DNA of 64,000 nucleotides from Musicola paradisiaca NCPPB 2511 (GCF_000400505.1 NZ_CM001857.1:737574-801573), one strand, 5' to 3'; counted from the first letter of the stretch, positions 36,858 through 46,891 are shown. Numbers and translations are program-made. The notes: generated from the sequence alone by a model not told the origin.

Positions 36858-39800
36858 ATGTTTTTTACCGAAGAGAAACTGAGTCAGCGTCTGGATGAGG
36901 TCGCCCAGTATCGGTGGCGCGAAGCTATCGAGGTTGAACTGGCGGACATCTGTTTTGACCGCGAGGGAGAGAACGGCACGCCGCCGCCGCCCGACGCGGC
37001 CGACTGGCAGCCGTGTCAACGTGGCTTTCAGTGGCGGGAAAAGGATATCTATGTCTGGCTGCGCCTGCGTATTGCGTTGCCCGCGCACTGGGCGACGGAA
37101 ATCATCGCGGCACGGTTCGATTTCAGTCTTGGCGTACAGCGCCGCGATTTTGAAGCGTTGCTCTATCTGAATGGCGAACCCTGGCAAGGGCTGGATCAGA
37201 ATCATGTCGAAACGGTGATCCCGTCGGCGCTGGCAGGGCAGACTATCGAATGCTGTTGCCGGGTCTGGTCGGGCATTCTTGAAGGCAAGGTGCGTAAACA
37301 TTTTCAGGCGTTTCACGTCGGTAACGGTTTTGAGCGGGTCAGCATCGCGGTGCGCGACGAGGCGGCGACCAACCTGTTCTATACCACCGAGGCGATTCTG
37401 CAATCCCTGGCGGTATTGCCGGAAAACGATCCGCATCGCGTGCTGCTGCTTGCCGCCGCCGACCGCGCCTATAACCTGATCGACTGGCGCGAGCCCGGTA
37501 GCGCGGAGTGCTATCACTCGCTGGCGCAAGCCGCCGCCAGTCTGGAGCGGGAATACCCGCGCAGCGGCGGCGTGCAGCCGGTCACGGTGCATTGCGTCGG
37601 GCATACGCATATCGACGTCGCCTTCCTCTGGCAGCTTAAACACACGCGGGAAAAATGCGCCCGTTCGTTCTCCACGGTGCTGCGGTTGATGGAGCGTTAC
37701 CCGGAATATGTCTTTTTCCAGTCGCAGCCCCAGCTTTACGACTACCTGAAGCAGGACTACCCGGCGATTTACCGGCAAATTAAACAGCGTATTGCCGAAG
37801 GGCGCTGGGAAGTGGACGGCGCCATGTGGGTGGAGGCGGATTGCAATCTGCCCTCCGGCGAATCCTTCGTGCGCCAGATTCTGCTCGGCACCCGCTTCAT
37901 GCAACAAGAGTTCGGCGTGACGCCGCGCTGCCTGTGGCTGCCGGATGTCTTCGGCTACTCCTGGGCGTTGCCGCAGATCCTGCGCAAAAGCGGCATCCGC
38001 TATTTCATGACCACCAAAATCAGCTGGAACGAATTCAACCAGATGCCGCACGACACCTTCACCTGGCGCGGCATCGACGGCAGCGAAGTGTTGGCGCACT
38101 TCATCACCACGCCGGAAGAGGGACATCCGCGCTACACCTATAACGGCATGGTCAACGCCATGTCGGTGCAGGGGCTGTGGGATAACTACAAAGACAAGCC
38201 GCTGAATCAGGAACTGATGCTGGCTTACGGTTACGGCGACGGCGGCGGCGGCCCGACGGAAGAGATGCTGGAGCTGCTGCGGCGTTTTGAAAAAGTGCCG
38301 GCGCTGCCGAATATCCGCCATGGCCGGGTAGACGACTACTTCACCCGTCTGGAACAGCGGCTGGCGGACAGCGATGCCTGGCAGCACGTTTGGGACGGCG
38401 AACTCTATTTCGAAAGCCATCGCGGCACCTACACCAGCCAGGCGCAGGTGAAAAAGGCCAACCGCCGCGGCGAGCTGACCTATCGCCGGCTGGAGTGGTT
38501 GCATGCCCAGGCGGCGGTCAGTCACGCCGACTGGCCTGCTTATCCGCAGGTTACGTTGAACGCCGGCTGGCAAATCCTGCTGCGCAATCAGTTCCACGAC
38601 ATCATCCCCGGCTCCTCGATCGCCGAGGTCTACCGTGATGCCGCCGACGGGTACCGGCAGGCGGAACAGCTGGCCGACGAGATGCTGGCGCAGTGTCAGC
38701 CGCGGTTGCTGTCGGCCCGCGCTGATGCGGTCAGCGTACTGAACAGCGCCGCCTGGCCGCGCAGCGATCTGGCGTTTATCGCCGGCGACGGCGCGGGGGG
38801 CTGGATGCAGGCGGACGGACAACCGTTGGCGTCGCAGGCGGTGGCGGGCGGCTGGCTGGTGGCGCTGCGGGAGATTCCCGCGTTGTCCGGCGTCGCGCTG
38901 TATCGCCGCGCTGAGCAAGAGGCGGGAGATTTACCGTTTAGTGTCGGCGAGCGGCAGGTGGAAACCCCGTTCTATCAGATTAGCTGGAACGAACACGGCC
39001 AACTGACCCGTATTTTTGACCGGCAGCACCAGCGGGACGTATTGGCGGATTGCGGCAACGTGTTGACGGTTTATGAAGATAAACCGCTGAAGTACGACGC
39101 CTGGGATATCGAGATTTTCTATATCCAGAAACAGCGTCCGGTCACTGAGTTGCTGTCGGCCACGGTGCGCGAGCAGGGTGAGTTGTGTTGCAGCATCGAA
39201 TTCGTCTGGCGTTATCACCACAGTCGTATCGTGCAGCAGATGCGGTTGTACCGCGACAGCCGCCGTATCGATTTCCACACTCAGGTGGATTGGCAGGACT
39301 ATAACCAGTTGCTTAAGGTCGGTTTCCCGGTGGCCGTCCGCGCCACCGAAGCCACCTACGACATTCAGTTCGGCAACGTCAAACGCCCCACCACCTGGAA
39401 TACCAGTTGGGACTATGCCCGTTTCGAAAGCGTGGCGCACCAGTGGGCGGATCTGTCCGAATACGGTTATGGCGTCAGTTTACTGAACGATTGCAAGTAC
39501 GGGCACGCCATCCGCGACAACCTGATGCAACTGACGCTGATTAAATCGGCGGTGAGTCCGGATGCCCACGCCGATCGCGGCCAGCATGAATTTACCTACT
39601 CGTTGTTGCCCCACGCCGGAGACTGGCGCGAGGCAGGGACGGCGCAGCAGGCGTTTTTCCTGAACGAACCGTTGTTGCCGCTGCCGGGCGAGTGGTTGCC
39701 GGAGGCGCCGCTGGTGGCGTTCGATCATCCGTACATCCAGCTCGACGCGCTGAAAAAAGCCGAAGACGGCAACTGGCTGGTGGTTCGGCTGCACGAGTTC

Positions 39801-39971
39801 GCGGGCGGGCGTCAGAACGTCGTGCTGCGCTGCGCCCGTCCGGTGCGCTGGTGGGCGGAGAGCGATTTGCTGGAAAATTTGTCCGCTAAACAGATGGATG
39901 CGGGGCAAACATTGGAACTGCACTTTGCGCCCTATGAAATCAAGACGTTGGTACTGTGTCTGGCGGACTGA
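36858..39971 (+). CDS. GH38 alpha-mannosidase, cytoplasmic
   Basis: The 1037-residue protein has the class II alpha-mannosidase architecture: an N-terminal beta region, the catalytic domain with zinc ligands in GHTHIDVAFLW (about residue 248), nucleophile Asp363 in WLPDVFGYSWALPQI, a further histidine site in NQFHDIIPGSSI, the three-helix bundle, and C-terminal beta domains with RRIDFHTQVDWQDYN and NAA-type KYGHAI. It removes alpha-mannosyl residues from imported oligosaccharides. No signal peptide. It is divergent from the ROK-LacI-epimerase unit and upstream of an ABC importer that shares the same operator motif. Confidence 0.92.
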   Translation: MFFTEEKLSQRLDEVAQYRWREAIEVELADICFDREGENGTPPPPDAADWQPCQRGFQWREKDIYVWLRLRIALPAHWATEIIAARFDFSLGVQRRDFEALLYLNGEPWQGLDQNHVETVIPSALAGQTIECCCRVWSGILEGKVRKHFQAFHVGNGFERVSIAVRDEAATNLFYTTEAILQSLAVLPENDPHRVLLLAAADRAYNLIDWREPGSAECYHSLAQAAASLEREYPRSGGVQPVTVHCVGHTHIDVAFLWQLKHTREKCARSFSTVLRLMERYPEYVFFQSQPQLYDYLKQDYPAIYRQIKQRIAEGRWEVDGAMWVEADCNLPSGESFVRQILLGTRFMQQEFGVTPRCLWLPDVFGYSWALPQILRKSGIRYFMTTKISWNEFNQMPHDTFTWRGIDGSEVLAHFITTPEEGHPRYTYNGMVNAMSVQGLWDNYKDKPLNQELMLAYGYGDGGGGPTEEMLELLRRFEKVPALPNIRHGRVDDYFTRLEQRLADSDAWQHVWDGELYFESHRGTYTSQAQVKKANRRGELTYRRLEWLHAQAAVSHADWPAYPQVTLNAGWQILLRNQFHDIIPGSSIAEVYRDAADGYRQAEQLADEMLAQCQPRLLSARADAVSVLNSAAWPRSDLAFIAGDGAGGWMQADGQPLASQAVAGGWLVALREIPALSGVALYRRAEQEAGDLPFSVGERQVETPFYQISWNEHGQLTRIFDRQHQRDVLADCGNVLTVYEDKPLKYDAWDIEIFYIQKQRPVTELLSATVREQGELCCSIEFVWRYHHSRIVQQMRLYRDSRRIDFHTQVDWQDYNQLLKVGFPVAVRATEATYDIQFGNVKRPTTWNTSWDYARFESVAHQWADLSEYGYGVSLLNDCKYGHAIRDNLMQLTLIKSAVSPDAHADRGQHEFTYSLLPHAGDWREAGTAQQAFFLNEPLLPLPGEWLPEAPLVAFDHPYIQLDALKKAEDGNWLVVRLHEFAGGRQNVVLRCARPVRWWAESDLLENLSAKQMDAGQTLELHFAPYEIKTLVLCLAD

Positions 39972-40066
39972 ACGCCGTCGGATCAGGCATTGAACCGGGA
40001 CGCGCTGTGATTTTGGTCGATCCTGGTCACAGAACCTGCGGTGGCCGATTTACTGTCTCTTGATTT

Positions 40067-40098
40067 TGTTTACTATAAATATCGTTGTTTAGTAATCA
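40067..40098 (+). promoter_or_regulatory. Paired LacI-type operators before the sugar ABC importer
   Basis: TGTTTACTATAAA (40067-40079) and TGTTTAGTAATCA (40086-40098) are two- and one-mismatch copies of the local operator, centred 19 bp apart, about 80-110 bp upstream of the binding-protein gene. Together with 36595 and 36756 they define the regulon. Confidence 0.6.
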
Positions 40099-40177
40099 AT
40101 TTAAAACTTAAGTACCACCCACAATATCCTTTCATGCGACGGCACCAGGGCCGCCGGGAAACGAGGAATAAACAACA

Positions 40178-41464
40178 ATGAACATCTTAGCCAAAGCAGT
40201 GACCACCGCATTACTGGCCAGCACCGCGCTGGCCGCCCATGCCGCCGATACGCTGGAGGTTTGGATCCGCGCCAATAACAATGCTCGCGTTATCTATGAG
40301 CAGGAAGCGGCGGCGTTTGAAAAAAGCACCGGCATCAAAGTGAATTACTTCACCGCCAGCACCGATTTCGAACAGCGTCTGGCGCGGGCGGCGGTGGGCA
40401 ATACCCTACCGGATCTGATCGTTAATGACGCCGCCTACATGGGGCAGTTAATTCAACTGGGCGTGGTGGACGCCATCGACCCGTCGACGCTGAGCAACGG
40501 CAAAGATTTGCAGCCGGTGGCGCTCGGCAGCCTGAAATATTCCGACGGTAAATACTACGGCATTCCGACTTCGGTGCAGGCGTCCGCACTCTATATCCGC
40601 AAAGACTGGCGCGAAAAGCTGGGCCTGCCGCAGCCGAAGACCTGGGCTGACCTGAAAGCGCTGGCTGAAGCCTTCACCAACAAGGATCCGGATGGCAATG
40701 GCAAGGCGGATACCTACGGCTTCGGCCTGCCGGGCTCTTCTACCCGCGGCTACGCCAGCTGGATTCTGGCCTCCTTCATCTGGCAGGCGGGCGGCGAGTT
40801 CGTTCAGCCGGTGAACGGCGGTTTCAAGGGCACCATGACCGACAAAGGCGTGGTGGACGCGCTGACGTTCATGCGCGGCATGGTGTGCGAGAAATTGACC
40901 CAGCCCGGCGCCGTCAACGCGGTGACGTCGGATATTTCCAACGCCTTCCGTTCCGGCCAGGTCGGGATGGTGTTGTCCGGGCCGTACAGCTTGCCGGTGT
41001 TCTCCGACGAGCCGGGGCCGGACAAGTTTGAAGTGGTGAAACCGCCGCGCGGCCCGGTCAGCCAGGCCAGTATCGCTGAAGGCGAAGCGATTTATCTGGT
41101 GAAAAGCGGCAAACAGAAAGCGCTGGCGGCCAAATTCATCGACTTCATGATTTCGCCGCAGGGCCAGACCATCGGTACCGCCGTGGGGATGCCGAACGAG
41201 CCGATTGTGCGTCTGCCGGTGAATAAAAACGTGGATGCCAACGCGGTGTACAAAGATGCGCGCTGGCAGGTGTTCGCCGAGCAGTACGCTGCTGACGGCC
41301 ACTATGTGCCGGGCGTGCCCAACTGGACGCCGATTCGCCAGACGACGGCGGAAGGGTTCAACCGCATTCTGGCGGAGTGCGATTCCAACATTCCGGCCGA
41401 ACTGGAAAAGCTCAACGACAAGGTTAACGCTGAACTGAGCAAGCAAAAGGTGCTGGCTAAATAA
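40178..41464 (+). CDS. Sugar ABC importer, periplasmic binding protein (mannoside locus)
   Basis: The 428-residue protein has a signal peptide (MNILAKAVTTALLASTALAAHA, cut before ADTLEVW) and the cluster D family 1 solute-binding fold: IYEQEAAAFEKSTGIKVNYF, LPDLIVNDAAYMGQL, YYGIPTSVQASALYIRKDW and VGMVLSGPYSLPVF. It would deliver an oligosaccharide, presumably mannose-containing, to the two permeases that follow. GAGGAA precedes the ATG. A hairpin lies just after the stop. Confidence 0.88.
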   Translation: MNILAKAVTTALLASTALAAHAADTLEVWIRANNNARVIYEQEAAAFEKSTGIKVNYFTASTDFEQRLARAAVGNTLPDLIVNDAAYMGQLIQLGVVDAIDPSTLSNGKDLQPVALGSLKYSDGKYYGIPTSVQASALYIRKDWREKLGLPQPKTWADLKALAEAFTNKDPDGNGKADTYGFGLPGSSTRGYASWILASFIWQAGGEFVQPVNGGFKGTMTDKGVVDALTFMRGMVCEKLTQPGAVNAVTSDISNAFRSGQVGMVLSGPYSLPVFSDEPGPDKFEVVKPPRGPVSQASIAEGEAIYLVKSGKQKALAAKFIDFMISPQGQTIGTAVGMPNEPIVRLPVNKNVDANAVYKDARWQVFAEQYAADGHYVPGVPNWTPIRQTTAEGFNRILAECDSNIPAELEKLNDKVNAELSKQKVLAK

Positions 41465-41482
41465 GCCCTGGCCGTGAAGCCC

Positions 41483-41516
41483 CGGTTTCCCCGCTGCCGT
41501 CTGGCTGGGGAAACCG
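41483..41516 (+). terminator. Intercistronic attenuator-type hairpin
   Basis: CGGTTTCCCC (41483-41492) and GGGGAAACCG (41507-41516) form a ten-pair stem between the binding-protein and permease genes, with no T-run. Hairpins at this place commonly raise binding-protein expression over the membrane subunits by stabilising the upstream mRNA. Confidence 0.6.
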
Positions 41517-41571
41517 TCGGTGTGTGCCGAGCGGTTCCGTATTCTTTCCATTCCGGGCAGTAGAGAAGCAT

Positions 41572-42447
41572 ATGATTAACCCCAGACTGAAACGACAATT
41601 GACGCCCTGGCTGTTTTTGGCCCCGGCATTACTGGTATTTACCTGGTTCAAATTCATTCCCATGGTGCAGGGGATGGTGATGAGTTTCTATCAGGTGAAT
41701 TTTGGTCAGCCGGACGAGTGGGTCGGCCTGGGCAATTTCACACGTCTGTTGTCCGACTCGGATTTGCATGCCGCGACCGTCAACACCTTGATCAACGTAG
41801 TGGTCACGTCGCTGGTGTCCGCGTTCATCGCGTTTTTCCTGGCGATTGTGCTGGAAGGCCCGGCGCGCCACCTGCGCTTTATCCGCACGGCGATCTTCCT
41901 GCCCGCCATCACCAGCGCGGCGATCGTCGCCGAGATGTGGAAGATTTTGTTCAACCCGACGCCCGACGGCGTCGTCAACCATCTGCTGTCTTGGCTGGAT
42001 ATCGCGCCGCAGGGCTTTCTTACCGATCCGCATCAGGCACTGTTTACCGTGATGTTGCTGCAAATCTGGAAAGCGGTGCCGTACAACATGGTGATTTTTA
42101 TCGCCGGTCTGGCCGGTATCAACCGCGAGTTGTATGACGCCGCGAATGTCGACGGCGCCAGCCGCTGGCAGCGGCTGCGCTATGTCACGCTGCCCGGTTT
42201 GTTGCCGGCGATTTCGGTGATCATCATGCTGTCGTTTATTCGTGGTTTCCGCGTGTTCGCCGAGGTCTACGCCTCGACCGGCGGCGGCCCGTCCAACGCC
42301 ACCGAAGTGGTGATGACGCAAATCTACAAGGCTGGGTTTATTCAGTTCGATTATGGCTATGCCTCGGCGGTTTCTTTTGTTCTGTTTATTTTCACGGTGC
42401 TGCTGACCCTGATCCATTTCATGGTGAAGAAGCGTTACGTGAAGTAG
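41572..42447 (+). CDS. Sugar ABC importer permease 1 (mannoside locus)
   Basis: A 291-residue MalF-like inner-membrane protein with six predicted membrane helices. The EAA loop reads ELYDAANVDGASRWQRLRYVTLPGL, the site that contacts the ATPase. It begins MINPRLKRQLTPWLFLAPALLVF at ATG 41572. The family, COG1175, forms a heterodimer with a COG0395 partner, here the next gene. Confidence 0.9.
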   Translation: MINPRLKRQLTPWLFLAPALLVFTWFKFIPMVQGMVMSFYQVNFGQPDEWVGLGNFTRLLSDSDLHAATVNTLINVVVTSLVSAFIAFFLAIVLEGPARHLRFIRTAIFLPAITSAAIVAEMWKILFNPTPDGVVNHLLSWLDIAPQGFLTDPHQALFTVMLLQIWKAVPYNMVIFIAGLAGINRELYDAANVDGASRWQRLRYVTLPGLLPAISVIIMLSFIRGFRVFAEVYASTGGGPSNATEVVMTQIYKAGFIQFDYGYASAVSFVLFIFTVLLTLIHFMVKKRYVK

Positions 42448-42483
42448 TTGATGGCAACCAGAAGCACACACAGGGTGAATGCA

Positions 42484-43323
42484 ATGAAAATGAAAACCTG
42501 GGATCGCGTCGGCTGCGGCATTATTTACGCCGCCGTGCTGATGGTGTTTGTCGGTCCCTTTCTGGGCATCATCATGACCGCCCTCAGTGGCGTCACCGTC
42601 AAGCCGGGGGAATTGGTGCTGTGGCCTCAGCACTTTACGCTGGAGAATTTCCGCCGCGCGTGGCTGGAAGTCGGCGTCTGGAAGTACCTGCTGAACTCAC
42701 TGTTGGTGGCCGGCGTCGGGCTGGTGTTTCAGGTCGCGGTGAGTTCGCTGGCGGCGTATGCGCTGGCGCGTAAGAAATTTCGCGGCGCGGCCATTATCGG
42801 GCTGATTATCCTCTCCACCATGATGCTGCCGGAGGAGGTGATCGCCATTCCGCTGTACGTGATCATCAACTGGAAATTACCGCTGATCGACATGTCTATT
42901 TCCAACAGCTATCTGGGGATGATTCTGCCGATTGTCGGCTGGGCGTTTTCCATCTTCGTGCTGAGCGAATTTATGTCCGCCATCCCGCGCGATTTGGAGG
43001 ATGCCGCCCGGGTGGACGGCGCGTCCGAGTGGCAGATTTTCTTCCATGTGATCCTGCCGCTGGTGCGCCCGGCGCTGGGTACGGTGGTGATTTTTGGTTT
43101 CATCATGATTTGGGATCAGTACCTGTTGCCGTTGATCGTGGTGAACCAGGAGAGCATGTACACCATTCAGGTGATGCTGCGGGTGCTGAGTTCGGATGAA
43201 AACAGTTCCCAGAACGTGTTTATCGCCATCACGCTGCTGGCGATGCTGCCGAGCGCCATCGTCTATCTGGGTCTTCAGAAGTATTTTAACCGCGGGCTGT
43301 TGTCCGGCGCGGTGAAAGGGTAA
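42484..43323 (+). CDS. Sugar ABC importer permease 2 (mannoside locus)
   Basis: A MalG-like permease of about 279 residues with six membrane helices and the EAA loop DLEDAARVDGASEWQIFFHVILPLV. It starts MKMKTWDRVGCGIIYAAVL, with AGGG eight bases upstream of ATG 42484; ATG 42451, immediately after the previous stop, is an alternative. It pairs with the preceding permease. Confidence 0.88.
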   Translation: MKMKTWDRVGCGIIYAAVLMVFVGPFLGIIMTALSGVTVKPGELVLWPQHFTLENFRRAWLEVGVWKYLLNSLLVAGVGLVFQVAVSSLAAYALARKKFRGAAIIGLIILSTMMLPEEVIAIPLYVIINWKLPLIDMSISNSYLGMILPIVGWAFSIFVLSEFMSAIPRDLEDAARVDGASEWQIFFHVILPLVRPALGTVVIFGFIMIWDQYLLPLIVVNQESMYTIQVMLRVLSSDENSSQNVFIAITLLAMLPSAIVYLGLQKYFNRGLLSGAVKG

Positions 43324-43401
43324 TTCTGCGGCGGTGTCCGCATTGTGGTCGGCGCGCGCCGCAGCGGCGGCCGACCGCGCTAAAGCATACTGGGGAGTGC
43401 T

Positions 43402-44490
43402 ATGGGTTCTGTCATTCTGAAAAACGTCAGCAAGTCTTTTGACGGTACAAACATTATTCGCGACGTGTCGCTGGAGATTCCCGACGGCAAGTTCTGCGTG
43501 CTGGTAGGGCCGAGCGGCTGCGGCAAGTCTACGTTGCTGCGGTTGATCGCCGGTCTGGAGGAGGTGACTGCCGGGCAGGTGTTCATCAACGATCAGGACG
43601 TGACGGATCACGAGCCCAAGCTGCGGGATATCGCCATGGTATTCCAGAGCTACGCCTTGTATCCGCAGATGACGGTGCGGGAAAACATGGGGTTCGCCCT
43701 GAAGCTGGCCGGGGTGCCGAAGGCGCAAATCGCCGTTAAGGTGGACGACGTGGCGACGCTGTTGGGGCTGGAAAAACTGCTGGATCGTCTGCCGAAGGAG
43801 TTGTCCGGCGGGCAGCGCCAGCGCGTGGCGATGGGGCGGGCCATTGTGCGTAATCCGCAGGTGTTTCTGTTCGACGAACCGCTCTCCAACCTGGACGCCA
43901 AACTGCGTAACCAGGTGCGGGCGGAGATCCGCGAGCTGCATCAGCGCCTGCACACCACCTCGGTATACGTCACGCACGACCAGATCGAAGCCATGACCAT
44001 GGGTGAGATGATCGTGGTACTACGCGACGGCGTGATCGAGCAGGTGGGAACGCCGCTGACGCTTTACGATCGTCCGGCCAACCGCTTTGTGGCCGGGTTT
44101 ATCGGTTCGCCGGAAATCAACCAGCTTTCCGGCTGGGCGGTGGAACATGATGGCCGTCTGATGTTGCAACTGGACGAGCAAACGCGCGTGCCGGTACCGG
44201 ACAGCGTGCAGGTCAGCGCCGGTCAGCAGATTGTTTACGCGGTGCGGCCGGAGCAGTTCGAACTGGTGACGGAAGCGGAGGGCGCTATCGCGGTGCAGGT
44301 GGACGTGATCGAAAACACCGGCAGCGACGTGCACATCTTTTGTCAACTGAGCGACCGCCGTCGTCTCACCGTCAGCCAGAAACAGCGCGTGGCGTTACAG
44401 GCAAGCGAACGGATCTTCCTGCGGCCGAAAGCCGGCGCGGTGCACATTTTCGATCAAGCCAGCGGCAAGCGCCTGAATCAGGATGGCTGA
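43402..44490 (+). CDS. Sugar ABC importer ATPase, UgpC/MalK type (mannoside locus)
   Basis: The 362-residue protein has Walker A GPSGCGKST, Q-loop MVFQSYALYP, signature LSGGQRQR, Walker B VFLFDEPLSNLDAKLR, the H-loop VYVTHDQ and a C-terminal TOBE/OB regulatory domain (residues about 240-362, AVRPEQFEL). MalK-type ATPases drive sugar uptake and can be targets of catabolite control. It closes the importer operon begun at 40178. Confidence 0.93.
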   Translation: MGSVILKNVSKSFDGTNIIRDVSLEIPDGKFCVLVGPSGCGKSTLLRLIAGLEEVTAGQVFINDQDVTDHEPKLRDIAMVFQSYALYPQMTVRENMGFALKLAGVPKAQIAVKVDDVATLLGLEKLLDRLPKELSGGQRQRVAMGRAIVRNPQVFLFDEPLSNLDAKLRNQVRAEIRELHQRLHTTSVYVTHDQIEAMTMGEMIVVLRDGVIEQVGTPLTLYDRPANRFVAGFIGSPEINQLSGWAVEHDGRLMLQLDEQTRVPVPDSVQVSAGQQIVYAVRPEQFELVTEAEGAIAVQVDVIENTGSDVHIFCQLSDRRRLTVSQKQRVALQASERIFLRPKAGAVHIFDQASGKRLNQDG

Positions 44491-44787
44491 GGGCCCGGTG
44501 TCGGGGTTGGATGGAATGCAGGAAGGCGTTTGAGAGTGTGGCCTGAAGCGCAGGAGCATCTTGTCGGGGGCGGTGGTGCATCACGGCGTATTGGGGCTCA
44601 ACCCCGGTGGTGTGTCCCGGACTGGCGGTGATATCGCACTGGCGTGCCGCCACACATGATGGCGACGCGGTGCGTGATGCGGTGCAGTAACGCCTGCCGT
44701 TGTGGCGAAAACGCAGGGGGAGGTGCCCGGAGGGATGCCTCACCTCTGCGGTTGGCGGCGCATTCACGAGTTAAGCGTGGGCCTGGT

Positions 44788-45354
44788 CTAGCGCCCCCAT
44801 TTTGCCTGCGGCGGTACGTAATCCAGCGCTTGCGCCAGTACGGCTTCTTTGCTGTCGGTGACGATCAGCATATCGAGGTAGTCTTTTTTCATGAAACCGT
44901 CCGTCACCACGCGCCGGACGAACTCGATAAACGTGTCGTAGTAGCCGTTGACGTTGAACAGAATGCAGGGTTTGGGATGAATGCCCAACTGCGCCCAGGT
45001 CCATTGTTCGATGATTTCCTCCAGCGTGCCGGCGCCGCCCGGCAACGCGATAAACGCATCCGACAGCTCGGCCATTTTCGCTTTGCGTTCGTGCATATCG
45101 GCGGTGATCACCAGCTCGGTCAACCCCGTGTGGGCGATCTCTTTATCCGCCAGATGCTGCGGAATGACGCCGATCACCGCGCCGCCATGTTGTAGCGCGG
45201 TATCGGCCACCAGCCCCATCAGGCCGACCTTGCCGCCGCCGTAAACGATGCCGGCGTCTTTTTCCACCAGATAACGGATCAATTCGCTGGCCATGTGTTG
45301 ATACGCCGGATCGTTGCCGGGTGCCGAGCCGCAAAATACACCGAATTTCAACAT
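44788..45354 (-). CDS. LOG-family protein (cytokinin-activating type phosphoribohydrolase)
   Basis: The 188-residue protein has the lysine-decarboxylase-like Rossmann fold of the LOG family: VYGGGKVGLMG, the hallmark ALPGGAGTLEEIIEQWTWAQLG, and PCILFNVNGYYD. LOG enzymes release ribose-5-phosphate from nucleotide monophosphates or N6-modified cytokinin nucleotides. The annotation lysine decarboxylase is a historical error. The ATG at 45354 has AGGGA upstream. It is a single gene between two transporter operons. In a plant pathogen a role in cytokinin metabolism is conceivable, but most bacterial members are nucleotide hydrolases. Confidence 0.85.
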   Translation of the reverse strand: MLKFGVFCGSAPGNDPAYQHMASELIRYLVEKDAGIVYGGGKVGLMGLVADTALQHGGAVIGVIPQHLADKEIAHTGLTELVITADMHERKAKMAELSDAFIALPGGAGTLEEIIEQWTWAQLGIHPKPCILFNVNGYYDTFIEFVRRVVTDGFMKKDYLDMLIVTDSKEAVLAQALDYVPPQAKWGR

Positions 45355-45977
45355 AGATTCCCTTTTCTCCAATAAAACCAAAACCACTGTGGTGAAGCGC
45401 CATGACGCCGGGCCGCCCGTCGATGAAAGGCTAGCGATTTCTCGGAACGGCGTCAGGACAAGGAACCACGATACGCGCCGCACGTTAAATTGACAGCGGT
45501 TTTTGGCGCAGCGTCCATGCCTGTCGGTGCAGCGTCTGAGACGGCGCGGCATGGTTGCGAACATTGCGCTTTTGCGCTTGCCCGTGCGGCCCGGCCGGTA
45601 TGCACGGCATCACGCCGACGATACGGATAATGACGGGCGGCGCGTTGCCCGCGAACCGCTGCCGGTCACGCGCGGATTATAGGCGGTGTCGGTGAAATTG
45701 TGGTGACAGGAGGATGTCTTTGGCGCTGAGATGCCGACCATTCGTCCAATGTGGGCGTATGGCCGGCGCGGTGATGTCCCTGAGTGTCGGCGCGGCGTAC
45801 CGCGTCAGCAAGGCCGCGGTTGGCTGACATCCGAGCCCGCTAACCGCTTGTCTGGCCGTGAGCGCCGGCCTGTTACCGGCGGCGCGCTTTATCGACGGGG
45901 TGATGACCTGTCGTCGGCGGGCGTCGGCATTCGCTGAGGACAGCGCTCTGTCGCAGCCCGCGCCCGTCACCGCTGGT
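45355..45977. other. Non-coding spacer
   Basis: No convincing gene in about 620 bases between the LOG gene and the metal-binding protein gene. Short open frames present have no ribosome site and no recognisable composition. The LOG promoter must lie at its left end. Confidence 0.4.
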
Positions 45978-46856
45978 TTATTGCATACTACCGGCGATGG
46001 CGTCGACGTTATGTTTGAAGGCCGCGGTGTAGGTGGCGGCCGGTCCGTTGCTATCGGTTAATGCTTCCGGGTAGAGCTCGCCGCCGGACTGCGCGCCGCT
46101 GGCGTCGGCGATCTGTTTCACCAACCGCGGATCGGTCTGGTTTTCGATAAAGTAGGTTTTAACGTGCTCCTGCTTAATCTGTTTGATCAGTTTGGCGACG
46201 GTCTGGCTGCTGGCTTCCGCTTCGGTGGAGTAGCCAATCGGCGACAGGAAATGTACGCCGTAAGCGGCGGCGAAATAGCCGAAAGCGTCGTGGCTGGTCA
46301 GCACTTTGCGCTTTTCTTTGGGGATGGCGGCAAAGGCTTTGACGGCGTAGTCATCCAGCTGTTGTAGCTGTTGGATGTAGCTGTCGCCTTGTTTACGGTA
46401 GTCCGCCGCGTGGTCTGGATCCGCTTTCGCCAGCGCGTCGACGATATTGCGGGCGTAGACGATGCCGTTTTTCATGCTGTTCCAGGCGTGGGGGTCGGTG
46501 ACGGTTTTGCCGTCTTCTTCCATCTTCAGCGATTTGATGCCGTTGGAGGCGGTAAGCACGCTCCCTTTATAGCCGGACGCTTTCACCAGACGATTTAGCC
46601 AGCCTTCCAGCCCCAGACCGTTGACGACCACCAGATCCGCCTGCGCCAGCGTTTTGCTGTCTTTCGGCGTTGGCTCGAACTCGTGCGGATCGCCGTTGGG
46701 CGGTACCAGATCAGTCACCTGAACATGGTCGCCGCCGATCTGTTTCACCATGTCTCCCACTACGGAGAAACTCGCCACGACTTGCAGATCCTTTGCCATG
46801 GCCAGCGGGCTGAGCAGCAGGCTGGACAAGGCGATAACCAGAACAGAACGTTTCAT
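45978..46856 (-). CDS. Zinc/manganese ABC importer, periplasmic binding protein
   Basis: The 292-residue cluster A-I binding protein has a signal peptide (MKRSVLVIALSSLLLSPLAMA) and metal-ligand candidates His58 (GDPHEFEP), His123 (DPHAW), a Glu in STEAEASS and an Asp in ENQTDPR. It lacks the His-rich acidic loop typical of ZnuA, so by sequence it resembles PsaA/SitA/MntC-type Mn/Fe/Zn proteins. The Zur box upstream of the operon points to zinc. It is the last gene of smORF-ATPase-permease-binding protein. Confidence 0.87.
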   Translation of the reverse strand: MKRSVLVIALSSLLLSPLAMAKDLQVVASFSVVGDMVKQIGGDHVQVTDLVPPNGDPHEFEPTPKDSKTLAQADLVVVNGLGLEGWLNRLVKASGYKGSVLTASNGIKSLKMEEDGKTVTDPHAWNSMKNGIVYARNIVDALAKADPDHAADYRKQGDSYIQQLQQLDDYAVKAFAAIPKEKRKVLTSHDAFGYFAAAYGVHFLSPIGYSTEAEASSQTVAKLIKQIKQEHVKTYFIENQTDPRLVKQIADASGAQSGGELYPEALTDSNGPAATYTAAFKHNVDAIAGSMQ

Positions 46857-46891
46857 TATTTTCCTCTCAATGTATGCCGATGCAGTGTGAA

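Noticed and set aside
36834..38918. Minus-strand open frame of 694 codons opposite the GH38 gene
   Set aside because: Composition (His/Arg/Gln-rich) is that of a reverse-complement shadow, and no ribosome site or family feature is visible.
45713..45830. Short frame beginning just after AGGAGG at 45713
   Set aside because: The ribosome-like sequence touches the ATG with no spacing, and the 37-residue product has no recognisable feature.
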